10,021 bases of DNA from Paracoccaceae bacterium (GTDB lineage Bacteria; Pseudomonadota; Alphaproteobacteria; Rhodobacterales; Rhodobacteraceae): contig JABGTH010000062.1 in NCBI GenBank assembly GCA_018647275.1, positions 1-10,021 of the forward strand, read 5' to 3'. Numbering within the stretch: position 1 is the stretch's first letter; each line of letters opens with the position of its first letter. Positions 1 to 7,513 of the stretch are shown piece by piece. The notes beneath the pieces are model-generated. The model was not told the DNA's origin and made no database searches. It was given only the letters and a program-made list of their open reading frames with translations. The translations under genes and the position numbers were made by a program.

Positions 1-321
1 GGCTTCACGATTGGGGCCATGGATGAAGTTGATGATAAGATCGCTGCATTCCCGCGTGGTTCTGCGAAACGAAAAGTGATGGAGCGTTTGTATTCAGCTC
101 AATCAGTTGAAGTGATTGTGGATGACACAGGCCGCATCGTTTTACCTGCAAAGCTTCGAGAAAAAATCGACCTCAATGGCTTGGCTAAATTTGTTTCGTC
201 AGGTGACACTTTCGAGATTTGGAAGCCCGAAGCGTATGACATCAGCATCGCGGCATTGGATGATGATGGGTTTGACCCAGATCTTGATCCTTCCGTCTAT
301 TTAGATGGAGATCGCGTCTAA
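1..321 (+). CDS. mraZ: MraZ, transcriptional regulator of the dcw cluster (5' end cut by window edge)
   Basis: This is the C-terminal part of MraZ, a SpoVT/AbrB-fold DNA-binding protein that controls the division and cell wall cluster it heads. The frame is open from base 1, giving 106 visible residues. The ATG at 19 lies inside the reading frame and is unlikely to be the true start, because MraZ proteins carry two AbrB-like halves and the first is missing here; roughly 50-60 residues should lie upstream. The second half is clear: the DXXXR signature (Asp-Asp-Thr-Gly-Arg) is encoded at 121-135 and is followed by IVLPAKLREKI. The tail after about position 258 is strongly acidic (many Asp). The TAA stop directly abuts the rsmH ATG, supporting co-transcription and coupled translation. 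In studied bacteria MraZ binds repeats upstream of its own gene; that region is not in the window. Confidence 0.93.
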   Translation, partial: GFTIGAMDEVDDKIAAFPRGSAKRKVMERLYSAQSVEVIVDDTGRIVLPAKLREKIDLNGLAKFVSSGDTFEIWKPEAYDISIAALDDDGFDPDLDPSVYLDGDRV

Positions 322-1296
322 ATGTCGGCTGGGGGGCCACATATTCCGGTTTTGATCAATTCGATCTTGAAAGCGTGTGGTCCGATTGAGGGTCGTTGGC
401 TTGATGGTACATTTGGCGCCGGGGGCTATACAAAGCAATTGTTGGATGCGGGTGCAGATCACGTCATGGGCGTTGATCGCGATCCCTTAGCATTTGAATT
501 GGCCGATCCGTGGGTTGGGGATTACGGCAATCGCATTACCCTGCAACAGGGTGTTTTTTCACGCATGGATGAATATGCGCAGGAATTGGACGGTGTCGTT
601 CTTGATCTCGGCGTTAGCTCCATGCAGCTTGATTTGGCTGAACGTGGATTTTCATTTATGCGAGACGGACCGTTGGACATGCGCATGTCACAAGATGGTC
701 CTTCAGCCGCTGATATCGTGAACACCGCCGAAGAGGGGATGCTTGCAAACATCCTGTTCCACTACGGTGAAGAACGCGCCAGCCGTCGCATCGCGACAGC
801 AATTTTGCGGGAACGTGAGATGGAGCCAATCACGACAACACTTCGTCTCGCTGGAATTATTGAAGGTTGTTTGCCGCGCTCCAAGCCGGGTCAATCACAT
901 CCGGCGACGCGTAGTTTTCAAGCGATCCGGATTGCAGTCAACGATGAGTATGGCGAACTTTTCCGCGGCTTGATGGCGGCGGAACGTGCCTTGAAACCAG
1001 GTGGCCAATTGGCTGTGGTAACGTTCCATTCTGTGGAAGATCGCATGGTTAAGCGGTTCCTGACAGCTAGATCTGGCGCGGGAGGCAATGCAAATCGCTA
1101 TGCGCCAGAACTGAATGTTGTGCCGGCCCAATTTACCGTTCGGTCACGTAAGGCCATCGGTCCAGATGAACAAGAATTACAAGACAATCCGCGTTCGCGC
1201 TCTGCGAAACTAAGGGTTGCGGTGCGCACAGACGCGCCAGCAGGTGAGGTGGATGCTAAGTCGATCGGGATGCCGACGACTGGAAAGCATAAGTAA
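322..1296 (+). CDS. rsmH: 16S rRNA (cytosine-1402 N4)-methyltransferase RsmH (MraW)
   Basis: RsmH uses S-adenosylmethionine to methylate N4 of C1402 in the 16S rRNA P-site region and acts in the cytoplasm. At 324 residues it has the usual family length. It opens with HIPVL at residues 7-11, followed by the SAM-binding loop DGTFGAGGYT (28-37). GVDRDP at 50-55 is the acidic end of the second strand of the Rossmann-like fold, and DLGVSSMQLD (95-104) and the RGFSFMRDGPLDMRM region follow. The conserved TFHSVEDR is at 234-241, and the C-terminal RSRSAKLRV close is present. The start is supported by the normal distance to HIPVL and a GGAG at 307-310, 11 bases upstream inside mraZ. Only the TAA of mraZ separates the two genes, and they share a reading frame. 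No missing residue or frameshift is visible. Confidence 0.98.
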   Translation: MSAGGPHIPVLINSILKACGPIEGRWLDGTFGAGGYTKQLLDAGADHVMGVDRDPLAFELADPWVGDYGNRITLQQGVFSRMDEYAQELDGVVLDLGVSSMQLDLAERGFSFMRDGPLDMRMSQDGPSAADIVNTAEEGMLANILFHYGEERASRRIATAILREREMEPITTTLRLAGIIEGCLPRSKPGQSHPATRSFQAIRIAVNDEYGELFRGLMAAERALKPGGQLAVVTFHSVEDRMVKRFLTARSGAGGNANRYAPELNVVPAQFTVRSRKAIGPDEQELQDNPRSRSAKLRVAVRTDAPAGEVDAKSIGMPTTGKHK

Positions 1297-1303
1297 GGGT
1301 GAG
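1295..1303 (+). promoter_or_regulatory. Ribosome binding site of ftsL
   Basis: The purine-rich AAGGGTGAG overlaps the rsmH stop codon and ends five bases before the ftsL ATG. An in-frame TGA at 1306-1308 directly before that ATG rules out any start further upstream, so this site fixes the ftsL start. Confidence 0.6.
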
Positions 1304-1308
1304 TTTGA

Positions 1309-1653
1309 ATGCGTACGGTTTTGTACATTCTAACAGTCATGGCAGTGATTGCGCTGGCATTTTGGAGCTACCAGGAGAATTATGAAACGCGCAAAGCGTT
1401 GAATGATGCAGAGAGCGCACGCGGTGAAATCCAGCAGGCACACGCACGACTAGGTGTTTTGCGGGCCGAATGGGCATTTTTGAACCGTCCATCACGTCTT
1501 TTCGACCTTGCCGAATTTAACTTTGACCGCCTTGGCCTGTTGCCGATGGCACCGGAGCAGTTTGGTAACATTGACCAGATTGCATATCCATCAGAGCCAT
1601 TGTTGCCGATCCTAAACCCGGTTGATGTTTCAAACACGGGTGATCAGCCATGA
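1309..1653 (+). CDS. ftsL: Cell division protein FtsL
   Basis: FtsL is a small single-pass (bitopic) inner-membrane protein of the divisome. In studied bacteria it forms a complex with FtsB and FtsQ and helps activate the FtsW-FtsI septal synthase. The 114-residue product has a very short cytoplasmic N-terminus, one hydrophobic segment at about residues 3-20, and then a charged heptad-like stretch (about 22-58) that fits the periplasmic coiled coil. It also has the segment LRAEWAFLNRP (51-61), typical of alphaproteobacterial FtsL. The rest is Pro-rich and ends without known domains. Sequence conservation in this family is low, so the call rests on topology, the EWAxLNRP segment and position between rsmH and ftsI. 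The stop overlaps the ftsI start by ATGA, implying coupled translation. Confidence 0.92.
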   Translation: MRTVLYILTVMAVIALAFWSYQENYETRKALNDAESARGEIQQAHARLGVLRAEWAFLNRPSRLFDLAEFNFDRLGLLPMAPEQFGNIDQIAYPSEPLLPILNPVDVSNTGDQP

Positions 1654-3437
1654 TCCGTATTCCGCTACGCCCGTTGGCACGCATTCTAGAGGCTCGCCAA
1701 AAGGGCGAAAATCCTGATGCAATTGAGCGAGAAAACAAACGTCTGCGTCACGAAGATATGCAAGCAATGTCACACGCCCGTGCTGAGGGGCGTTTGTTGG
1801 TTTTGGGGCTGTTCTTCTTCTGTGCATTTGCTGTTGTTGGGGCGCGCATGGGTGGTCTTGCCACATCTGATCCAGTCGAACCGCGTTCGGCGGCGTATGG
1901 TTCAACGATCAGTGCTGCACGTGCTGACATTGTCGACCGGAATGGTAATCTGCTTGCGACCAACTTTGATACGCACGCGCTATATGCCCAACCGCTTTAC
2001 ATGATTGACCCGCAGGGTGCTGCCGATGGTTTGGTTAAGATTTTCCCTGACCTTGATCACGCACGTCTAATCAAGGATTTCACAGGTGAACGAAAGTTCT
2101 TGTGGATACGAAAAAAAATCAGCCCTGAACAAATGCAAGCTGTGCACGATATCGGTGATCCAGGTCTTCTGTTTGCCCCGCGCGAGATGCGTCTCTATCC
2201 AAACGGTTCGTTGGCGGCGCACATCATGGGTGGTGCATCTTTTGGCAAAGAAGGCGTTGCCGCAGCCGAAGTTATTGGGATTGCAGGCGTTGAGAAGTAT
2301 TTTGATGATTATCTTCGTGACCCTGCCAATGGAGCAACCCCACTAGAGCTGTCTATTGATTTGACGGTTCAGGCTGCATCAGAGCGCGTTTTGTACGGTG
2401 GTATGAAGTTGATGAACGCAAAAGGCGCGACATCAGTTCTGATGGACGTGCATACGGGCGAAGTTATTTCGGTTGTTTCATTGCCTGATTTTGATCCCAA
2501 TGATCGTCCTCGCCCAGCAACCACTGGTGATCAATCTGACAGCCCTCTGTTCAACCGCTCCGTTCAAGGTGTGTATGAGTTGGGTTCTGTGTTTAAGATT
2601 TTCACAGCGGTGCAAGCCGTTGATCTGGGTCTTGTGAAACCATCGACCATCATTGACACCAGAGGTCCGATGCGTGTCGGTGGTTTTAACATCGGTGAAT
2701 TTCGCAACAAGAACTACGGTAAACTGAGTGTTTCAGACATCATTGTTCAATCATCCAACCGTGGCTCAGGGCGCATGGCTTTGGAAATTGGATCTAAGCG
2801 CCAAAAATCATTTCTTGATGCAATGGGCTTTTTTGATCCTTCACCGTTTGAGATTGTAGAAGCGGCAGGCGGGCGTCCCTTGTTGCCCAAACGTTGGACT
2901 GATTTGAGCAGTGTTACCATTTCCTATGGTCACGGTCTTTCATCCTCACCGATGCACTTGGCAGCGGCATATTCTGCGATAGCCAATGGTGGCCGTGCAG
3001 TCACACCTACGTTGTTAAAAAAAACAAGCGTTCCAATGGGTCCACGTATTATGAGCGAAGAGGCTGCACGCGCGGCCCGTGGCATGCTGCGTAAGGTTGT
3101 CAGTCAAGGTACTGCAAGCTTTGGTGAAGTTGACGGATATGCCGTTGGTGGTAAGACAGGGACTGCTGACAAACCAAAGCCCACAGGTGGTTATTATGAG
3201 GATAAAGTTATCGCGACCTTTGCCAGCATGTTCCCAGCGCACGATCCAAAATTTGTTTTGATCGTAACTTTGGACGAACCAGTTGAAACGTCTGGTGAAA
3301 AACCTCGCCGTACTGCGGGTTGGACGGCTGTTCCTGTTGCGGCAGAAATGATCCGCCGCATCGCACCTTTACTTGGAATGCGACCAACCGTTGAACCTCA
3401 AACTTTGGCTGATATAACGCTAACCAGCAGCAACTAA
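1650..3437 (+). CDS. ftsI: Peptidoglycan D,D-transpeptidase FtsI (class B penicillin-binding protein 3)
   Basis: FtsI cross-links septal peptidoglycan by D,D-transpeptidation; it is anchored in the inner membrane and its catalytic domain lies in the periplasm. The 595-residue product has a charged cytoplasmic tail of about 47 residues and one membrane segment at about 48-66. The class B motif RADIVDRNG (91-99) opens the pedestal domain. The transpeptidase domain shows all three active-site motifs: S313-V-F-K316 with the nucleophilic serine, S368-S-N370, and K502-T-G504. No PASTA domain follows, as expected in Gram-negatives. The start ATG overlaps the ftsL stop and is preceded by a modest GGTGA at 1639-1643. 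The adjacent ftsL encodes part of the complex that activates this enzyme. The partner glycosyltransferase gene ftsW is not in the window. Length and motifs indicate an intact gene. Confidence 0.98.
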   Translation: MIRIPLRPLARILEARQKGENPDAIERENKRLRHEDMQAMSHARAEGRLLVLGLFFFCAFAVVGARMGGLATSDPVEPRSAAYGSTISAARADIVDRNGNLLATNFDTHALYAQPLYMIDPQGAADGLVKIFPDLDHARLIKDFTGERKFLWIRKKISPEQMQAVHDIGDPGLLFAPREMRLYPNGSLAAHIMGGASFGKEGVAAAEVIGIAGVEKYFDDYLRDPANGATPLELSIDLTVQAASERVLYGGMKLMNAKGATSVLMDVHTGEVISVVSLPDFDPNDRPRPATTGDQSDSPLFNRSVQGVYELGSVFKIFTAVQAVDLGLVKPSTIIDTRGPMRVGGFNIGEFRNKNYGKLSVSDIIVQSSNRGSGRMALEIGSKRQKSFLDAMGFFDPSPFEIVEAAGGRPLLPKRWTDLSSVTISYGHGLSSSPMHLAAAYSAIANGGRAVTPTLLKKTSVPMGPRIMSEEAARAARGMLRKVVSQGTASFGEVDGYAVGGKTGTADKPKPTGGYYEDKVIATFASMFPAHDPKFVLIVTLDEPVETSGEKPRRTAGWTAVPVAAEMIRRIAPLLGMRPTVEPQTLADITLTSSN

Positions 3438-3442
3438 GCCAC

Positions 3443-3447
3443 AAAGG
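3443..3447 (+). promoter_or_regulatory. Ribosome binding site of murE
   Basis: AAAGG lies in the 18-base gap between the ftsI stop and the murE ATG, with eight bases to the start. Nothing else is seen in this gap. Confidence 0.5.
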
Positions 3448-3455
3448 CAACGCAC

Positions 3456-4931
3456 ATGGTTAAATCGCTCAACGCACTTGGTCTTGTGGCCGCAAACGGC
3501 GCGAATCCTGAATTGAGCGGCATTGCCGTGGACAGCCGTGAAGTTCGCAAAGGTTTCCTTTTCGCAGCGATGCTGGGTGTTAAGGTTCACGGTGCCTGCT
3601 TCGTTAAAACAGCTTTGGAGCTTGGGGCGGTTGCTATCCTAACAGATGCCGAGGGCGCAGCACTTGCCTCAGAAGAAATTAGTGAGTTTGGCGCTGCGGT
3701 TGTAATCAGCGACAAACCGCGCGAAGCCTTGAGCCGCACAGCAGCTTTGTGGTTTGGTGCGCAGCCACGGGTGATGATGGCGGTCACCGGAACGAATGGC
3801 AAAACTTCGGTCAGTACATTCGTGCGCCAAATTTGGGTCGAATTAGAATTGGCTGCGGTCAACTTGGGTACTACTGGGGTTGAGGGCGCGTGGACTGCAC
3901 CTTTGGCGCATACTACGCCTGAACCCATCACACTTCACCGAGCCCTGGCTGAGGCAGAAGCCAATGGCATCACCCACGCCGCGATGGAGGCTTCGAGTCA
4001 CGGGTTGGATCAATGCCGCCTTGATGGTGTGGTGCTGAATACTGCAGGCTTTACGAACTTCACCCAAGACCACTTAGACTATCACGAAACATTCGATGCG
4101 TATTTTGATGCGAAAGCCAGATTGTTTAACGAGGTTTTGGCTCCTGATGGTTGGGCAGTCGTAAATATTGATGACGCACGTGGTGCCGATGTTGTTGCTA
4201 TGGCTGCATCACGTGGCCAATCTGTGATGACTGTCGGACATGGCGCTGATGCCAACTTATGTCTGAGTGCACAGCGTTTCGACGCAACGGGCCAAGACTT
4301 ACGTTTTGAATTTGACGGTAAAACATATCAGACGCGTTTGAACTTTATTGGCGGCTTCCAGGCAGACAACGTGATGTTGGCGGCAGGTATGGTGATAGCC
4401 GGTGGTGAAGACCCTGCACATGTCTTTGACACACTTGCACACCTGACCACCGTTCGTGGCCGAATGGAATTGGCTGCGACCCGTGACAATGGTGCCGCTG
4501 TTTTTGTTGATTACGCACATACGCCTGATGCTGTTGAAACTGCGTTAAAAGCGATGCGCCCGCATGTGATGGGCCGATTGATTGTGATTGTCGGTGCTGG
4601 TGGTGACCGTGATACGGGCAAACGCCCTTTGATGGGTAAAGCCGCATCTGAAAATGCTGACGTGGTTTTTGTCACAGATGACAATCCTCGCTCAGAGGAC
4701 CCTGCAATCATTCGCGCGGCTGTCATGGCGGGTTGTGAGCAAGCCACCGAAGTTGGTGATCGTGCTGAAGCAATCTTGCGGGCTGTTGACGCATTGGGGG
4801 CAGGAGATGCTTTGCTTATTGCGGGGAAAGGGCACGAAACAGGGCAAACCGTCGGAGATGACGTTCTGCCATTTGATGATGTGGAGCAGGCCAGTATGGC
4901 CGTTGCAGCATTAGAAGGACGATTGGCATGA
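3456..4931 (+). CDS. murE: UDP-N-acetylmuramoyl-L-alanyl-D-glutamate--2,6-diaminopimelate ligase MurE
   Basis: MurE is the cytoplasmic ATP-dependent ligase that adds the third residue to the peptidoglycan stem peptide. The 491-residue product has the three Mur-ligase domains in order. The N-terminal UDP-binding domain contains GIAVDSREV. The ATP-binding domain has the P-loop TGTNGKT at 111-117, the EASSH motif at 178-182 and the lysine that is carbamylated in the family, K220 in DAKARLF. The C-terminal domain has VDYAHTPDA and the tetrad D409-N-P-R412. DNPR is the signature of meso-diaminopimelate-specific MurE, as opposed to lysine-adding enzymes, so this cell should have Gram-negative-type A1gamma peptidoglycan. 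The gene follows ftsI after 18 bases and overlaps murF by ATGA, so the next enzyme in the pathway is translationally coupled to it. Confidence 0.98.
   Translation: MVKSLNALGLVAANGANPELSGIAVDSREVRKGFLFAAMLGVKVHGACFVKTALELGAVAILTDAEGAALASEEISEFGAAVVISDKPREALSRTAALWFGAQPRVMMAVTGTNGKTSVSTFVRQIWVELELAAVNLGTTGVEGAWTAPLAHTTPEPITLHRALAEAEANGITHAAMEASSHGLDQCRLDGVVLNTAGFTNFTQDHLDYHETFDAYFDAKARLFNEVLAPDGWAVVNIDDARGADVVAMAASRGQSVMTVGHGADANLCLSAQRFDATGQDLRFEFDGKTYQTRLNFIGGFQADNVMLAAGMVIAGGEDPAHVFDTLAHLTTVRGRMELAATRDNGAAVFVDYAHTPDAVETALKAMRPHVMGRLIVIVGAGGDRDTGKRPLMGKAASENADVVFVTDDNPRSEDPAIIRAAVMAGCEQATEVGDRAEAILRAVDALGAGDALLIAGKGHETGQTVGDDVLPFDDVEQASMAVAALEGRLA
4913..4919 (+). promoter_or_regulatory. Ribosome binding site of murF
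   Basis: AGAAGGA within the end of murE lies eight bases before the ATG at 4928. It is one of the best Shine-Dalgarno matches in the window and supports the ATGA-overlap start of murF. Confidence 0.6.
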
Positions 4932-6361
4932 GCAATCTATGGACCTCGAAAGAGGCAGCCGAAGCAACTGGTGGTAAAGTCACGATCCCATGGGTTGCAA
5001 ATGGCGTTTCGATTGACACACGCACCATTCAAAAGGGTGACTTGTTTGTAGCACTAAGTGCCGTACGCGATGGCCATGAATTTGTGGCTCAGGCGTTGGA
5101 AAGGGGTGCAAGCGCGGCCTTAGTTTCGCGCATCCCTGATGGGATAGATGAGGGCGCACCGCTGATCGTTGTTGAGGATGTTTTGAATGGTCTTGAGGCA
5201 TTGGGCCGAGCTGCACGTGACCGCACTGATGCGCGCATTGTCGCAGTAACAGGCAGCGTTGGAAAAACATCAACCAAGGAAATGCTTCGTGTGATGCTGG
5301 GGGATCAAGGCAAAACCCACGCATCTGTTGCGAGCTACAATAACCATTGGGGTGTGCCCTTGACACTGGCGCGTATGCCGGCGGACACACAATACGGTGT
5401 TATTGAAATTGGTATGAACCGCCCAGGCGAAATCGCGCCCTTGTCCAAAATGGCCCGCCCTCATGTGACGTTGATCACGACCGTCGCTGCAGCCCACCTT
5501 GAAGCATTTAAAAACGTCGAAGGCATCGCAGTTGAAAAGGCGTCGGTCATGGAAGGGCTGGAATACGGTGGTACCTCTGTCATGAACAATGACATTGAGA
5601 CAGCTGCAATTCTACAGGCCAAGGCACATGATATGAAACGCCGCGATGTAGGGTTTGGTGAACATGGGTTCGATTATGTTCTGAAGGACGTTAAGATTAT
5701 TGGCGATACCACGATTGTCCAAGCTGAGGCGCATGAGCAGCCATTGCTGTTTAAGATTGCCACTGCTGGTCGCCATTTTGCGATGAATGGTTTGGGTGCA
5801 TTGGCCGCATGCGAAGCACTGGCTGCTGATCTTGCGCTTGCCGCTGGATCATTGGGCCGCTGGTCCCCCTTTGAGGGGCGCGGTGCACGTGAAGTCATTG
5901 TACTTGATCCTGTGGAAAACCACTTAACAATTGAATTGATAGATGACAGTTATAACGCAAATCCGACATCGATGGCTGCGTCGTTAGAGGTTCTGGCAGT
6001 TGCAAATGTCGAGGATGTTAAAGGCAGTGCCGCAAAGGGGCGGCGCATTGCATATTTGGGCGACATGAAAGAGCTAGGGCCACAAGCCGTCGCTTTGCAT
6101 GCTGATATGGCAGAGCTAAGCTCAACACGCGCATTAGACGTGATTCATTGTGTAGGCCCGCTGATGAAAACAATGTTTGATGCATTGCCAGAAGCGCAAA
6201 AAGGACGTTGGACCGAAACCAGCGCAGAGATGGTTCAGGGCATCCAGCGCGATCTGGACGCGGGTGATATTGTGTTAGCTAAAGGATCATTGTCGATGAA
6301 ATTGGCCCTTGTCGTTGACGCGATCCGCAAAATGGGCCATTCGAAGGAACCAACGACTTAA
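4928..6361 (+). CDS. murF: UDP-N-acetylmuramoyl-tripeptide--D-alanyl-D-alanine ligase MurF
   Basis: MurF joins D-Ala-D-Ala to the UDP-MurNAc-tripeptide, the last cytoplasmic ligation of the stem peptide. The 477-residue product has an N-terminal domain with VSIDTRTIQKGDLFVAL, which contacts substrate in this family. The ATP-binding P-loop is TGSVGKT at 108-114, followed by the SYNNHWGVP segment and IGMNRPGEI in the central domain. The C-terminal domain shows DSYNANP at 340-346, the hallmark that separates MurF from MurC, MurD and MurE, and YLGDMKELG further on. The start is set by the overlap with the murE stop and a good ribosome binding site. At the 3' end, 28 bases separate it from mraY. 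The gene looks complete, with no unusual residues at the visible motifs. Confidence 0.98.
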   Translation: MSNLWTSKEAAEATGGKVTIPWVANGVSIDTRTIQKGDLFVALSAVRDGHEFVAQALERGASAALVSRIPDGIDEGAPLIVVEDVLNGLEALGRAARDRTDARIVAVTGSVGKTSTKEMLRVMLGDQGKTHASVASYNNHWGVPLTLARMPADTQYGVIEIGMNRPGEIAPLSKMARPHVTLITTVAAAHLEAFKNVEGIAVEKASVMEGLEYGGTSVMNNDIETAAILQAKAHDMKRRDVGFGEHGFDYVLKDVKIIGDTTIVQAEAHEQPLLFKIATAGRHFAMNGLGALAACEALAADLALAAGSLGRWSPFEGRGAREVIVLDPVENHLTIELIDDSYNANPTSMAASLEVLAVANVEDVKGSAAKGRRIAYLGDMKELGPQAVALHADMAELSSTRALDVIHCVGPLMKTMFDALPEAQKGRWTETSAEMVQGIQRDLDAGDIVLAKGSLSMKLALVVDAIRKMGHSKEPTT

Positions 6362-6377
6362 CACAAGATAATGATTG

Positions 6378-6385
6378 AAGGGGAG
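6378..6385 (+). promoter_or_regulatory. Ribosome binding site of mraY
   Basis: AAGGGGAG lies in the 28-base gap after murF, four bases before the ATG at 6390. An in-frame TAG at 6387-6389 touches the ATG, so no start further upstream is possible. The spacing is on the short side. Confidence 0.6.
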
Positions 6386-6389
6386 CTAG

Positions 6390-7448
6390 ATGCTCTATTG
6401 GTTGTCTGATTACGAGGCATTTAACCTATTTCGCTATATCACAGTGCGTGCTGGTTGTGCTTTCTTGACAGCGCTTTTCTTCGGCTTTATTTTCGGACGC
6501 CCTTTGATCAATGTATTGCGCAAGCGCCAAGGTAAAGGCCAGCCCATCCGTGAAGATGGCCCTGAGGGCCACTTTGCCAAAGCAGGCACGCCGACCATGG
6601 GCGGATTACTGATCGTTGGTGCGTTGTTGACTTCAAGCTTGCTTTGGGCGCGGTTAGACAATCCCTTCATTTGGATCATCCTGTTCGTGACGATGTCATT
6701 CGCGGCAATTGGTTTTGCGGATGATTATGCGAAGGTTTCAAAACAATCGACGGCCGGTGTTTCGAGTAAAGTTCGCCTGTTGCTTGGCTTTGTGATAGCG
6801 GGAGTCGCGTCTTATCTCGGAACGTTAGCGCATCCTGAGCAGCTTCAATACCAACTTGCGGTACCTGTTTTCAAAGACCTCCTGATTAATCTGGGTTTTT
6901 TATACATACCGTTTGCGATGATTGTTATCGTGGGTGCGGCAAACGCGGTTAATTTGACCGATGGATTGGACGGTTTGGCCATCATGCCAGTTATGATTGC
7001 TGCAGGAACGCTTGGCGTCATTGCATATGCGGTTGGCCGTGTTGATTTCACCGACTATCTGGATGTGCATTATGTACCAGGCACGGGCGAAATTTTGATC
7101 TTTGCAGCTGGCGTGTTTGGTGGTGGCTTGGGTTTCCTTTGGTACAATGCCCCACCAGCAGCGGTGTTTATGGGCGATACTGGATCTCTTGCGCTCGGTG
7201 CCATTGCAATCGCAACAAAACACGAATTGGTTTTGGGCATAGTGGGAGGCTTGTTCGTTGTTGAGGCAATGAGTGTGATCATTCAGGTTATGTACTTCAA
7301 GAAGACCGGAAGGCGCGTTTTCTTAATGGCCCCGATTCATCATCACTATGAGAAAAAGGGCTGGTCAGAGCCGCAGATCGTAATCCGGTTTTGGATCGTA
7401 TCGTTGATCTTGGCACTGATTGGGTTGGCAACACTTAAAGTCAGATAA
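6390..7448 (+). CDS. mraY: Phospho-N-acetylmuramoyl-pentapeptide-transferase MraY (lipid I synthase)
   Basis: MraY is the integral inner-membrane enzyme that transfers phospho-MurNAc-pentapeptide from UDP to undecaprenyl phosphate, making lipid I. The 352-residue product is mostly hydrophobic, consistent with the roughly ten membrane spans of the family. The cytoplasmic-face motifs are all present. GQPIREDGPEGHFAKAGTPT and TMGG form the first conserved loop. The catalytic aspartate pair D111-D112 sits in FADDYAKV. NLTDGLDG is at 188-195, MGDTGS at 261-266 carries the third key aspartate D263, and the histidine motif IHHHYEKKGW starts at 316. The start is fixed by an in-frame stop immediately before the ATG. 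It lies between murF and murD, but the 65-base gap after it is the longest in the run. Confidence 0.98.
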   Translation: MLYWLSDYEAFNLFRYITVRAGCAFLTALFFGFIFGRPLINVLRKRQGKGQPIREDGPEGHFAKAGTPTMGGLLIVGALLTSSLLWARLDNPFIWIILFVTMSFAAIGFADDYAKVSKQSTAGVSSKVRLLLGFVIAGVASYLGTLAHPEQLQYQLAVPVFKDLLINLGFLYIPFAMIVIVGAANAVNLTDGLDGLAIMPVMIAAGTLGVIAYAVGRVDFTDYLDVHYVPGTGEILIFAAGVFGGGLGFLWYNAPPAAVFMGDTGSLALGAIAIATKHELVLGIVGGLFVVEAMSVIIQVMYFKKTGRRVFLMAPIHHHYEKKGWSEPQIVIRFWIVSLILALIGLATLKVR

Positions 7449-7513
7449 GCGTTTCGCCTTTCTGCTTAACTTAAATTTAGGGGTTTGGGGCTTCGGCGCC
7501 ATTCAGGTAAATC
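7449..7513 (+). other. mraY-murD intergenic gap with a possible small hairpin
   Basis: This 65-base gap is the largest non-coding stretch in the window. It contains GGGGC-TTCG-GCGCC at 7487-7500, which can fold into a UUCG-tetraloop stem of five positions with one G-G mismatch. No T-run follows, so it does not look like an intrinsic terminator. A weak CAGGT at 7504-7508 is the only Shine-Dalgarno-like element for murD. Short AT-rich sequence (CTTAACTTAAATTTA, 7465-7479) is present, but I cannot define a convincing promoter. Confidence 0.35.

Noticed and set aside
19..321. ATG at 19 as the start of a complete 100-residue protein
   Set aside because: The frame is open back to base 1, and the product matches only the C-terminal part of MraZ, so the true start lies outside the window.
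3587..3931. 114-codon minus-strand open frame opposite murE
   Set aside because: It is fully covered by MurE coding sequence including its P-loop; no ribosome binding site or family resemblance was seen.
4980..5390. 136-codon minus-strand open frame opposite murF
   Set aside because: It lies wholly inside murF, has low-complexity Pro/His/Gln-rich content and no recognisable motif, and is best read as a shadow of the real gene.
5866..5878. CCCCT-TTG-AGGGG hairpin in murF
   Set aside because: It is only five base pairs, within the coding sequence for Trp-Ser-Pro-Phe-Glu-Gly, with no T-run; coding constraint explains it.
6900..7223. 107-codon minus-strand open frame opposite mraY
   Set aside because: It overlaps the conserved MraY catalytic motifs, and the predicted protein shows no domain.
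7446..7468. TAAGC...GCTTA stem just after mraY as a terminator
   Set aside because: Five pairs with a 13-base loop and no T-run after it is too weak, and murD continues in the same direction.
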